A stretch of 64,000 nucleotides of DNA from Ravibacter sp964559125 (GTDB lineage Bacteria; Bacteroidota; Bacteroidia; Cytophagales; Spirosomataceae): positions 1-64,000 of the forward strand of contig CAZLGW010000003.1 in NCBI GenBank assembly GCA_964559125.1, given 5' to 3'. The notes beneath the pieces are model-generated. The model worked only from the letters and a program-made list of their open reading frames with translations, searched no databases and was not told the DNA's origin. Every line of letters begins with the position of its first letter. Positions within the stretch are counted from its first letter, which is position 1. Shown piece by piece: positions 42,656 to 51,223 of the stretch. The position numbers and the translations under genes were made by a program.

Positions 42656-44122
42656 CTATAGGCGATATCGGTTTTCAATATATCCCCGTTTTATTAATTC
42701 ATCCAGAAATTTCTCGTATTGCACCCGGTATGCACCTGCCAGGCGATCTTCGGGCTCAAAACATTTGTCCGGGCGGGTCATCGCGCCGGCTGCTTCGGTC
42801 AGGTTCGAAAAGTGTACCTGTGAGGCTGCTACGATTGCAGCCCCGAGCGCTCCCGATGTGTGGGACATTTTGTACACCGGGCGTCCGAGCACGTTGGCTC
42901 TTATTTTCATCCATACTTCACTGTTAGCTCCTCCTCCCGCCGAGTATACAGCGGTAATATCTTCTCCCGACAAGGCCCTGACCAGCTCGTACGACAGCCT
43001 TTCTATATAGGCTACCCCTTCCAGTCCTGCGGTAAACAGCTGTTCACGGCAGGTAATGGCCGGGTCGGTAAATCCTTTAGCAGCCGGGGCTGTAAACGGG
43101 AATCGTTCCCCCTTTTGTCTGAGGGGGTATACTGAAAAGCCGGTAGGGATAAGCTCTGAGGCCGCCCGGTTCATAGCATCGAGGTCTTCTCCGAAGTTTT
43201 CAGAAATCCAGTCGGCACCTGTGTTGCTTGCTCCGCCGGGCATCCAATAGCCCTGGGGGTGACGGTGGCAATACAATCTCCCTTCAGGATCGCTGACCAG
43301 CTGGTTCGTAACCCCCTTCACGACCAGGGTGGTTCCGATAGTAGTATTCCAATCGCCGGGCTTCACAGCTCCGCTGGCTACCTGCGAGGCGCAACCGTCT
43401 GTTATGCCCGCTATAACCAGCACCGGCGGGAGCCCCCACAGCGCCTGCAGCTCCTTTGTCAGCGGGCCTAGAACGGTGCCCGAAGGAACTACTTCCTGGA
43501 GCCAGCTTTCCTGTAGGGGAAGATGCCTGGTGAGATAGGCCGGCCAGGTTCGGGCTATCAGGTCATATCCCGATTTGAGAGCATTAGTCTGGTCTGTAAT
43601 CCGGAAATTGCCGGATAACCGGCCCGTGAGATAGTCGGCGGCATGTATCCAGGTACTGATCAGGCCGGCCTGTTCCGGATGGTTCTTTACAAACCATACC
43701 ATTTTGGATAGGCCGCTGGAAGTGTTGAAACCGGTGTATCCCGACGGTTGGTGACGTAATGCCAGGTCTCTGCAAAGCTTTCCTTCCGCTTCCTGCCGCG
43801 TATCGCTGTACATAATGGCGTCGGCAAGGGGGCGGTTATCTTTGTCGAGAGGAATTACGGTACCCGATGTAGAAGTTACGGCTATAGCTTTGATGCTGTC
43901 TTTCACGTAGAGTGGCTGAGCCGACAGGAGCCTGGTGAGGCATTTTTGCACCGCTTCCCACCATTCAAGGGGATTCTGGCTGATGCGGTAAGAGGCCGGC
44001 CCCGGCGATCGGTGGAACGTGCTGATCTCCTCGTTTCCCAGTATCTCCCCCTGCTCGTTAGCCAGTATGACCCTTACTCCCTGCGTACCTACATCGACCC
44101 CGATAAAACATGCCGCGCCCAT
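42656..44122 (-). CDS. FGGY-family carbohydrate kinase (ribulokinase/xylulokinase-like)
   Basis: A 488-residue kinase from ATG 44122, which overlaps the stop of the upstream FGGY gene by one base. The N-terminal FGGY domain begins FIGVDVGTQGVRVILANEQG. Adenine and phosphate motifs are TIGTTLVVKGV and GAGGGANSEVWMK-like (read SAGGGANSEVWMKIRA, about residues 405-420). The stretch GYWMPGGASNTGADWISENF resembles D-ribulose kinases of plants and cyanobacteria. It differs clearly from the second FGGY kinase at 44122-45573. It probably phosphorylates a ketopentose or ketotetrose inside the cell. Confidence 0.85.
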   Translation of the reverse strand: MGAACFIGVDVGTQGVRVILANEQGEILGNEEISTFHRSPGPASYRISQNPLEWWEAVQKCLTRLLSAQPLYVKDSIKAIAVTSTSGTVIPLDKDNRPLADAIMYSDTRQEAEGKLCRDLALRHQPSGYTGFNTSSGLSKMVWFVKNHPEQAGLISTWIHAADYLTGRLSGNFRITDQTNALKSGYDLIARTWPAYLTRHLPLQESWLQEVVPSGTVLGPLTKELQALWGLPPVLVIAGITDGCASQVASGAVKPGDWNTTIGTTLVVKGVTNQLVSDPEGRLYCHRHPQGYWMPGGASNTGADWISENFGEDLDAMNRAASELIPTGFSVYPLRQKGERFPFTAPAAKGFTDPAITCREQLFTAGLEGVAYIERLSYELVRALSGEDITAVYSAGGGANSEVWMKIRANVLGRPVYKMSHTSGALGAAIVAASQVHFSNLTEAAGAMTRPDKCFEPEDRLAGAYRVQYEKFLDELIKRGYIENRYRL

Positions 44123-45573
44123 CAGATCTTTTTCTTCAGGTTGTTCCTGTTTTCTTTCCACTGACGATACCATGCGGCAGTATCCCACGCCGGCTGTGGC
44201 TGCGTTCCGGTAATCCCCGCTGCCGTTTCATCGGGTAGCCCCAGGGCACGGCTGCATACGACTCCACCGCCCGATACGGTGGCCTGCCGGTAGTTGTCTC
44301 TTATCCGGAGTTCTTTCCCGGTAAGGTTAGCCAGGAACTGTCTCAATACAGAGCTCTGCATACCACCTCCGCAGCCCCATATATAGGATTCATTGTGGGG
44401 AGATACCTCGCAGAGCGCCCTGTAGTTTTCATATATGCTGCACGCCAGATCCCACACAAGTGCGAAGGCAAAATGTGCCCGGCTCAGCTCATGATGGATG
44501 GGCGCCGGGAATATGAAGCCCCCGCGGAGAAGCGGAGATTCTTCCCCTGCGATTAGAGAGCCCAGCGCAGCCCAGCACTGAGGGCCGCCCGAACTGGCTA
44601 CCGAAAGGATTTCGGCTTCCATTATATCATATGGCTCATTGGGGTAGAAAATCGCTTTGTACCGCTGAAGGTTGAGACCGGTTACACCTGCGTTGGTTTC
44701 GAGGATAAAGAATTCGGGAAGCGTATGGCTGTTAGTCCAGGTTCGCCGGGCGTCGTCTGTGACATACCCGCTGATGATCTTGACGACCGGAGTGGTGGTG
44801 CCTGAGACGATTACCACGTCGTCGGCGCCGGGCCCGGTGCTCATAACAGCTAGTTGGGTATCAGCCCCGCCTACCACTGCCTTTACCCCGGGAGGCAGGC
44901 CCAACGACCGGGCAACATCGGGAAGAACTTCACCCAACACCTCGCCGGAACGGGCCAACGGAGGGAGTATGGCCGGGCTGATATCGAAGCAGACGCACAA
45001 TTCCTCGGACCAGTACCGGTTTGCTACGTCGTAAAGCAGGGTTTCTGAGGCTTGGGAATGCTCATATCGCATGATGCCGCATAGCCGCGACAGGGCCCAG
45101 TCGCTGATACTCAGCATATACGCCGTTTTGCGACCGTCGGCCGGATGCTTCCGGGTGAAGCCGACTACCTTAAAGGCCGAAAACAGGGAAGTAGGATAGC
45201 GTCCGGTAAGCGAATAGACCCGGTCTTTGTCCTCCAGCAGGTATTCGAACTCACGTCCCCGGTGATCGATATTGGGCATACCCGTGATCGCGTTCCCGTC
45301 TGCATCCAGGAGAACGATACCCTCCCGCTGGCTGGACGTGGTCACCGCGATGATATCTGCCTGACCTGCAGCTACCAATATTTCTCTGCACAGTCCGGTG
45401 ATCTGCTCCCAAAGCCCGTCCGGATCGAAAAAGATAGCGTCTTCATACAGCGGATCCTTCTCGTAAACGACCGTATCGGTAGCTACCTTCAGGATATTTC
45501 CATCAGAATCCGCAAGGGCAACGCGGACATTCCCGGTGCCTATGTCGATGACCAGGTAATGATTTTTTTTCAT
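44122..45573 (-). CDS. FGGY-family kinase, LsrK-like
   Basis: A 483-residue kinase. The ATG at 45573 overlaps the stop of the dehydrogenase gene (ATGA), which supports this start over an ATG 18 bases upstream. N-terminal motif: LVIDIGTGNVRVALADSDG. SSQREGIVLLDADG and AVVGGADTQLAVM resemble segments of autoinducer-2 kinase LsrK (SMREGIVL, VVGGGDVQL). The C-terminal ATP motif is GCGGGMQSSVLRQFLA. I infer an LsrK-like fold. The substrate may be AI-2-like DPD but more likely a related polyol or keto sugar, given the permease in the operon. Confidence 0.82.
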   Translation of the reverse strand: MKKNHYLVIDIGTGNVRVALADSDGNILKVATDTVVYEKDPLYEDAIFFDPDGLWEQITGLCREILVAAGQADIIAVTTSSQREGIVLLDADGNAITGMPNIDHRGREFEYLLEDKDRVYSLTGRYPTSLFSAFKVVGFTRKHPADGRKTAYMLSISDWALSRLCGIMRYEHSQASETLLYDVANRYWSEELCVCFDISPAILPPLARSGEVLGEVLPDVARSLGLPPGVKAVVGGADTQLAVMSTGPGADDVVIVSGTTTPVVKIISGYVTDDARRTWTNSHTLPEFFILETNAGVTGLNLQRYKAIFYPNEPYDIMEAEILSVASSGGPQCWAALGSLIAGEESPLLRGGFIFPAPIHHELSRAHFAFALVWDLACSIYENYRALCEVSPHNESYIWGCGGGMQSSVLRQFLANLTGKELRIRDNYRQATVSGGGVVCSRALGLPDETAAGITGTQPQPAWDTAAWYRQWKENRNNLKKKI

Positions 45574-46574
45574 AGCACACGGTTTTGACATTCAGGATTG
45601 ACCCATTGTTTTACAGAACGGCTGCCGTCGGCAAAGAACTCTTTCAGGGCTTTGTTGAGGATATCGGCATGATGATCTTCTACCTCGAAAGTGGCTCCCG
45701 CGATATGGGGTGTGGCCAGTACATTGGGGTGGTGTATAAGCTGGTAGTCTAACTCATCCGGTGGCTCGTGGTCGAATACATCGAGGATAGCTCCGCGGAT
45801 CCTGTTATTCAGTATGGCATCGAGCAGGGCTTCTCTTTTTACCACGGTGGCCCGGGCTGTATTCACGAAGATAGCGCCGGGTTTCATGAGGCCGATCAAC
45901 CCGGTGCCGATCATCCCCTTTGTTTCAGCTGTTACCGGCAAATGTATCGACACCACATCGCATTCCCTGAAAATATCCTCCAGCGATACTTTCTCAAAGG
46001 CGGGGTCTTCAACAATAGTATAAGGATCGTAATATTTGATTTTAGCCGGAAAGTGCTTCAGCAGGTTGGCTATGGTCTGCCCGGTTGCACCGAAACCGAC
46101 CATCCCGATTGTTTTTCCGGCGATTTCATTGCCTTTGAACTGGAGGTATGACGTATGTGCGCCGGCTTCCCAATTCCCGCCTTCGAGCCAGGCGATGCCG
46201 GGAAGGGTGTGGCGCATCAGGTTGATCAGGTTGGCAATGAACATTTCGGCAACGGCCTGGGCGTTCCTTGCAGGCGTGTTGAATACGGGGATCCCGTGAA
46301 GGCTGGCTTCCTTTACATCTACATTGGAGGGAGTGCCCCTGCATACTCCGATGAACTGCAGGCCCGGGTGCGCTTTAATTACTTCTGCAGTTACTTCGTC
46401 ATGCTCCGTGATAAGCGCTTTCGCCTGTGTTTCTCCGAGGAGCGCCGCCAGTTCGTCGGGGCGGTAGCCATGCCCGTGTTCCTTCCAGGGTTTGTAGATC
46501 ACCTCCCCGAAAAGATCTCCCAATGCTTCACGGGCGGCTTCATAGTAAGGGGCGGTGAGAAGAATGCGTGTCAT
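45570..46574 (-). CDS. D-isomer-specific 2-hydroxyacid dehydrogenase (phosphoglycerate-dehydrogenase-like)
   Basis: A 334-residue NAD-dependent dehydrogenase. The Rossmann motif is GMVGFGATGQTIANLL (about residues 158-173). The catalytic arginine is in NTARATVVKREALLDAI (about 241), the glutamate in FDHEPPDELDY (about 269), and the histidine in ATPHIAGATFE (about 290-300). It is closest in type to SerA-like dehydrogenases without an ACT domain. In this operon it likely oxidises or reduces a sugar acid or its phosphate. It is coupled by ATGA to the LsrK-like kinase. Confidence 0.87.
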   Translation of the reverse strand: MTRILLTAPYYEAAREALGDLFGEVIYKPWKEHGHGYRPDELAALLGETQAKALITEHDEVTAEVIKAHPGLQFIGVCRGTPSNVDVKEASLHGIPVFNTPARNAQAVAEMFIANLINLMRHTLPGIAWLEGGNWEAGAHTSYLQFKGNEIAGKTIGMVGFGATGQTIANLLKHFPAKIKYYDPYTIVEDPAFEKVSLEDIFRECDVVSIHLPVTAETKGMIGTGLIGLMKPGAIFVNTARATVVKREALLDAILNNRIRGAILDVFDHEPPDELDYQLIHHPNVLATPHIAGATFEVEDHHADILNKALKEFFADGSRSVKQWVNPECQNRVL

Positions 46575-46606
46575 TTCTGAAGTATCAATGTTGTTTGTAA
46601 AAACTG

Positions 46607-47827
46607 TCAGCGATCGGCCGGCAAGGTTATAAAACGTGTTAGTACGGCGCTGATCAGGTATAGAACGGCGAGTATCCAGACTACGCCTTCGCTGCCTGCA
46701 ATGCCGATGGTAAGTCCCACGATGGCCGGTCCTATAAATACCGGTAAACCGGCTCCCAGGTTAAGGATGGAAATGGCGGCTCCTTTGTCTTCTTTTACCA
46801 GGGAGGGTACCAGCGCCGACAAAGGCACATAGCCGGCCAGCAGGGCGCCCCAGAGGACGCCGCATAAAAGCACCATCCAGTAGCTGCTGTCGAACCAGGC
46901 GGGGGAATAGTAAAAAAGCAGCGTTGAGAGAGCGCAGCCGACGCCGCCAAACCACATGATAGTCCGCTGCCATCCCAGCCTGTCGCCCACAAATCCGAAT
47001 ATAAGATTAAAAATGATATTACTGGTGAAGATCGTGCCCCAGATCTGGAGCCATTCTTTGGTCGAAAATCCGTATTCAGCCATATAGAGCGGCAAAAATA
47101 CCGGGAAAGCAAACTGGGCAGTGGTGTTGATTACCCGGACGATCCCGCCGATCCCCACTTTAGGCTCCTTCTTTATAATGGTGATTCCTTTAAGGAGTTC
47201 TTCCCACTTATTCCTGCCGTTGCCGGGAAGAGCCTGCGCCCTGAAATGATCGCGGTTCAGAACAAGCGCAAAGAAAGCCCCGATGCCTACCCAGAGAATA
47301 GAACTCCAGAGTGTATTCTGGTATCCGAGCGCGCCGATAGCCCAGCTTGAATAATAGGCTCCCAATACATTGAGCCCTCCTGTGAAAACAAACCAGAACC
47401 AGCCTACAGCCCTCCCGAGCTCTTCCTTTTCGGTGCGGTAGGTGATCCAGACCAGGAAAGAATAGGCAAACAAAGGGTAGCCGAAACCACGAATGGCATA
47501 GGTGATCAGCATAGCCGGGTAGTTCAGCTGGGCCATTCCTATACCCACAAATCCGACGGTTCCCAGTATATAAAGCAATACCCCCATCAGCATAGTGAAT
47601 TTTGGAGAGTAGGTCTCGGCCATTACGCCCGAAAACCAGGAGGAGATGGCAATGGTAATCCCGTACACCGTAAAAAGGGACGCAGATTGTTGTATAGTCA
47701 TGTCGTTTTCAAGCAGGTAAGGACTGAGCCATCCCTGCTCTACGCCATCGCCCATCATGAAGATCAGGATGCCGGCATATCCCCAGAACAGGTGCCGGGG
47801 CATACCGAGTTTATCAGTTTTCAACAT
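46607..47827 (-). CDS. MFS polyol permease (RbtT/DalT/CsbX family)
   Basis: A 406-residue transporter with twelve hydrophobic segments. The start MPRHLFWGYAGILIFMMGDG and LSPYLLENDMTIQQSAS match the RbtT/DalT/CsbX subfamily of MFS, whose characterised members carry ribitol and D-arabitol. It is the first gene of the minus-strand operon (46607, 45570, 44122, 42656, 42014, 41112), which lies divergent to the DeoR regulator. The subfamily and the context point to a polyol-like substrate. Confidence 0.85.
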   Translation of the reverse strand: MLKTDKLGMPRHLFWGYAGILIFMMGDGVEQGWLSPYLLENDMTIQQSASLFTVYGITIAISSWFSGVMAETYSPKFTMLMGVLLYILGTVGFVGIGMAQLNYPAMLITYAIRGFGYPLFAYSFLVWITYRTEKEELGRAVGWFWFVFTGGLNVLGAYYSSWAIGALGYQNTLWSSILWVGIGAFFALVLNRDHFRAQALPGNGRNKWEELLKGITIIKKEPKVGIGGIVRVINTTAQFAFPVFLPLYMAEYGFSTKEWLQIWGTIFTSNIIFNLIFGFVGDRLGWQRTIMWFGGVGCALSTLLFYYSPAWFDSSYWMVLLCGVLWGALLAGYVPLSALVPSLVKEDKGAAISILNLGAGLPVFIGPAIVGLTIGIAGSEGVVWILAVLYLISAVLTRFITLPADR

Positions 47828-47872
47828 TTTTCCGGTCCGGGTTTTCAGGTTTCAGGTAGAATTTTTCTTATA

Positions 47873-47904
47873 CAAAAAGTAATTTATCCGGTCTATCGTT
47901 GCAA
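47873..47904 (-). promoter_or_regulatory. Likely promoter of the polyol operon
   Basis: On the minus strand, TTG (47904-47902), a 20-base spacer, then TACTTTTTG (47881-47873), one base longer than TAnnTTTG. It lies 45 bases before the permease ATG. The -33 TTG lies inside the 10-base element GCAAATGAAA at 47901-47910, as expected for a repressor site. Confidence 0.45.
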
Positions 47905-47910
47905 ATGAAA
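47901..47910. promoter_or_regulatory. Candidate DeoR operator half (GCAAATGAAA)
   Basis: GCAAATGAAA here is repeated exactly, in inverted orientation, at 48087-48096 directly before the regulator start. A spaced version (GCAAA-5-TGAAA) occurs at 47929-47943. It overlaps the -33 region of the permease promoter. Confidence 0.4.
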
Positions 47911-48086
47911 GGATATTATATTTTGATAGCAAACAAAATGAAATAAAATTTAATATTTTTAAATATTTTGTAATTTGATGCTAATTTGGTTGATCCAGGG
48001 TTGGGAATGATACCGGGTGGCCGGATGTATTTTGCTCAGAACTGACCTTTTAATACACTTAATAGCTTAATATTGCTTTCAAACCG

Positions 48087-48096
48087 TTTCATTTGC
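48087..48096. promoter_or_regulatory. Candidate DeoR operator (inverted copy) at the regulator start
   Basis: TTTCATTTGC is the exact reverse complement of the element at 47901-47910 and ends three bases before ATG 48100. This fits autoregulation. Confidence 0.4.
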
Positions 48097-48099
48097 AGG

Positions 48100-48861
48100 A
48101 TGACTATTACCGAACGACATCAATATATCCTGGCCGAAGTGCAGCGGAAAGGGAGGGTCAGCATACAGGAGCTCTGTGACAGCCTGCAGGTGTCGGGTGT
48201 TACGATACGTAAGGATCTTAAGGCCCTTGAAGAGAAGCATCTCCTTTACCGTACTCACGGCGGGGCTTCCCTGAGCAATCCTTACGCGCTGGAAAGGCCG
48301 ATCCAGGAGAAGCAGCACATCAACGCAGCCGAGAAATACCAGATAGCGTTGGCAGCATTACAGGTGATCGGCGATCATGATGCGTTGATGATCGGTTCGG
48401 GTACGACGGTGTTTGAGCTGGCCAGGAACCTGGCGCCCGCCCGCCCGCTTACCGTCATTACGCCTGCTTTGAAAGTAGCTTTAGAGCTATCAGACAGGAA
48501 GAACGTGGAAGTACTTCAGTTGGGTGGCCTGATCCGCCCGAATTCTGGGTCTGTGGCAGGCAATTTTGCCGAGTATATGCTTGGTACGGTTTCCTGCGGG
48601 GTACTGTTCCTGGGAGTAGACGGTATCGATCTGGATTTTGGGTTTACGATAAGCAACCTCACAGAAGCAGGGTTGAACCAGAAAATGATCGGGACGGCGC
48701 AGTCGGTCGCTATTCTTGCCGATTATACCAAATTCGGGCGCCGTGGAATTGCGAAAATATGTGATTTCGACGAGGTACATTACGTCATTACAGATTCCCG
48801 GGCGCCACAGGAGGCAGTTAGTGCGCTGGAAGAAATGGGGATAAAGGTAATTGTCGCCTGA
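48100..48861 (+). CDS. DeoR/GlpR-family transcriptional regulator
   Basis: A 253-residue repressor-type protein from ATG 48100 (the frame is open from 48073). The winged HTH occupies about residues 3-57: ERHQYILAEVQRKGRVSIQE, then VSGVTIRKDLKALEE and YRTHGGA. The C-terminal DeoR sugar-phosphate sensor domain has GSGTTVFELARNL (about 100-112) and LGVDGIDLDFGFTISN. Family members respond to phosphorylated sugars. It is divergent from the polyol operon, and the shared 272-base intergenic region carries repeated operator-like sites. Confidence 0.9.
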   Translation: MTITERHQYILAEVQRKGRVSIQELCDSLQVSGVTIRKDLKALEEKHLLYRTHGGASLSNPYALERPIQEKQHINAAEKYQIALAALQVIGDHDALMIGSGTTVFELARNLAPARPLTVITPALKVALELSDRKNVEVLQLGGLIRPNSGSVAGNFAEYMLGTVSCGVLFLGVDGIDLDFGFTISNLTEAGLNQKMIGTAQSVAILADYTKFGRRGIAKICDFDEVHYVITDSRAPQEAVSALEEMGIKVIVA

Positions 48862-48871
48862 CAGCCTTTTT

Positions 48872-49786
48872 TTACATGACGTATTCGCCTTTAACGCTCT
48901 CTGTCGGAGGGGGAATATTATCTGCTCCTTTCATTTGTAGCAAATTGATCTCTATGGTCCGTGCTATCTGGTCGAGCGGAATGCCTGTCGGAACCGGGTC
49001 GAAGGGATTGACTAGTGCCTGTCCGATCATGTGGATGGTCAGGAAGATATAGCCGACGAGCGTCCCGAAGGCCAATGACCACCATCCCATCGTATCGCTC
49101 AGTGTTACAGTGGTGCTGAACATGAGGTACCAGATAAAAATCCTGGAATAGTACACGTAGGTAGTGGGGAATACGGTGTTCCTGATACGCTCAGACTTTC
49201 CCATTTCATCACAGAAAGCAGTGATGGCTTTGTTGAATTCAAGGAACCGGAAGCCATCAATAGCCCCGCTCTGGTACAGCTTTTGGATGTCGTCTGTCTG
49301 TAGGGAAAGTATGGCGTTGTGTATATTGGAGTGGGATTTGATTTGCTGGTATTCTTCCTCTGTAAGATATTGCCTGAAAGTGCTGTCGTCGCTTTTCCGG
49401 AGATAGGACTTCAGTGCGTACAAGAACGCCAGGTGCCTGAGTATAAGGCGGTCCTGGGTCTGAGCTATAGATATGCCTTGCCCGGCAGAGGGCGATACAG
49501 GATAGGAAAGTATCATGCGCGCCCAGGTGCGGGAGTCGTTGACCAGGGCGCCCCATATTTTCCTGGCTTCCCACCAGCGGTCGTATGCCTGGTTACTGTT
49601 GAAACCTATAAAGAAAGCCAGGGCCGTACCGATCAGGGAGGTGACGAATGGCGGGAAATCGAAGTGTTTTCTGATCACAACCTCGTTGAGCACATAAGCA
49701 AAAAGGCATACGATAATAGAGTACACCATATTGCGCCCCGTGCCCTGTATGATACGGCCTAACCGGATGTTGTGGGTGATGATCAT
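48872..49786 (-). CDS. Bestrophin-like anion channel family protein (UPF0187)
   Basis: A 304-residue protein of the bacterial bestrophin family. The N-terminal membrane region has IGTALAFFIGFNSNQAYDRWWEARKIWG (given here in parts: the FIGFNSNQAYDRWWEAR motif lies near residues 57-74), a hallmark of bestrophins. Further membrane helices lie near residues 205-245. Bacterial members form pentameric ion channels. It converges on the DeoR regulator with 10 bases between stops. Confidence 0.88.
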   Translation of the reverse strand: MIITHNIRLGRIIQGTGRNMVYSIIVCLFAYVLNEVVIRKHFDFPPFVTSLIGTALAFFIGFNSNQAYDRWWEARKIWGALVNDSRTWARMILSYPVSPSAGQGISIAQTQDRLILRHLAFLYALKSYLRKSDDSTFRQYLTEEEYQQIKSHSNIHNAILSLQTDDIQKLYQSGAIDGFRFLEFNKAITAFCDEMGKSERIRNTVFPTTYVYYSRIFIWYLMFSTTVTLSDTMGWWSLAFGTLVGYIFLTIHMIGQALVNPFDPVPTGIPLDQIARTIEINLLQMKGADNIPPPTESVKGEYVM

Positions 49787-49926
49787 GCGATTGGGTGGTT
49801 AGTCTGTCAGGTCTTAATTTTTCCCGGCTTTCCCGGTAGTAATCGGCTGTCCGGATCTTTTTTGTAGTGTTTGATATCTGTATTATTGTTTATTGCGAAG
49901 AGTTTCCAAACTGAAATTTACTCATA

Positions 49927-51000
49927 ATGAGAAAACTGTTGCTATTCTATCCGGTCCTGTTCTGTTTTGCCGTGATCCGCCTGGCCGCACAGCCATCGTA
50001 CGTCCCGCCCCAGCTGTCGTCGCCCGATTCGTGGACAATGGTTTTATTGCCCGACCCTCAAACATACGGAAAATTTGCCCGGAATCAGCCTGTGTTTGAA
50101 CTGATGACTGCCTGGACAGCCGAAAATATCAGCAAGCTGAATATACAGATGGTGCTTTGCACGGGCGACCTGGTAGAGCAGAACCGGATGCCTGATCCTA
50201 ACGGGACAAATGGCGACCAGCCGAGCAAATCGCAGTGGGAGTCGGTGGCCGGGGCTTTCGGACGGCTCGACGGGAGGGTACCCTATATCTGTGCCACCGG
50301 TAACCACGATTTCGGATTCAAAAGTGCCGAAAACAGGCACACCTACTATGACCAGTATTTCCCGCCCGACAAGAATTTCAGGAGCCAGGCGCTGCTCAGG
50401 GAGGCGGGGTTTGACGGTGACGGGAACCCTTCACTTACCAATGCTACCTATGAGCTCACTTCTCCTCACGGTCAAAAGCTGCTCTTCATGGTACTGGAGT
50501 TTGCCCCGCGCGATGCCGTGCTGGAATGGGCCCGGAAGATTGTGAGCCAGGATAAGTACAAAGATCACTTCGTGATTCTCCTTACGCATTCCTACCTGAA
50601 TTCTAAGAGTGAGCATATAGACAACGAGGGATACCCGCTTACCGACCGTAATTACGGGCTGGCCGTATGGCAAAAGTTGGTTCAGCCGTCTTCCAATATC
50701 AGGATGGTCTTCTCGGGGCATATAGGCGCTCCTGATAACATTCTGGGCCATATCGGGTTCAGAAGTGATAAAAACGCCGCCGGCAAAAAGGTAAACCAGA
50801 TGGTTTTCAATGCGCAGGCGCTGGGAGGAGGCTGGCACGGTAACGGCGGAGACGGATGGCTGCGTACACTCGAATTTCTACCCGGGGGCAAAAAAGTAAA
50901 GGTCAGGACTTTCTCTCCCTTGTTTGCAATATCCCCCGCCACAAGGCATTTGGCCTGGAGGACCGAACCTTACGATGAATTTGAGTTTGAAGTGGATTGA
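49927..51000 (+). CDS. Secreted calcineurin-like metallophosphoesterase (CSTP1-like)
   Basis: A 357-residue protein with a signal peptide (RKLLLFYPVLFCFAVIRLAAQ). Metal motifs in order: PDPQ (about residues 43-46, with Q replacing the usual H of DxH), CTGDLVEQ (about 78), CATGNHDFG (about 119), LLTHSYLNS (about 219) and VFSGHIGAPD (about 260). The DPQ variant is known in the CSTP1-like subgroup, so activity is plausible. The substrate is unknown. Secretion suggests scavenging phosphate esters. It stands alone. Confidence 0.85.
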   Translation: MRKLLLFYPVLFCFAVIRLAAQPSYVPPQLSSPDSWTMVLLPDPQTYGKFARNQPVFELMTAWTAENISKLNIQMVLCTGDLVEQNRMPDPNGTNGDQPSKSQWESVAGAFGRLDGRVPYICATGNHDFGFKSAENRHTYYDQYFPPDKNFRSQALLREAGFDGDGNPSLTNATYELTSPHGQKLLFMVLEFAPRDAVLEWARKIVSQDKYKDHFVILLTHSYLNSKSEHIDNEGYPLTDRNYGLAVWQKLVQPSSNIRMVFSGHIGAPDNILGHIGFRSDKNAAGKKVNQMVFNAQALGGGWHGNGGDGWLRTLEFLPGGKKVKVRTFSPLFAISPATRHLAWRTEPYDEFEFEVD

Positions 51001-51223
51001 GGAAGGAGTTATATACCGAATAATAATTCATGTAGAAGGAGGAGCGCCGGTAAGTAAAAATGTATAGTTCCCTTTGTTGAAAATTTCTTCTTTTATAATA
51101 TATTGGTATTCAATATGTAATGTTGCCGTGAGAAGCGTAAAGTATTTTTTACTCTCCTGTTATGCCAACTTCTTTTGCTTCCGGACGATCTCTTTAGAGT
51201 CGGTTAGCTGGTTTTATTAATGT

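Noticed and set aside
43096..43130. C-rich/G-rich inverted repeat inside the ribulokinase-like gene
   Set aside because: It falls in a normal coding stretch (PLRQKGERFPF) and shows no feature of a regulatory or mobile element.
51105..51125. AT-rich inverted repeat (ATATTG-5-CAATAT) before the GT2 gene
   Set aside because: Six-base arms in AT-rich DNA are expected by chance; no regulator or terminator features are present.
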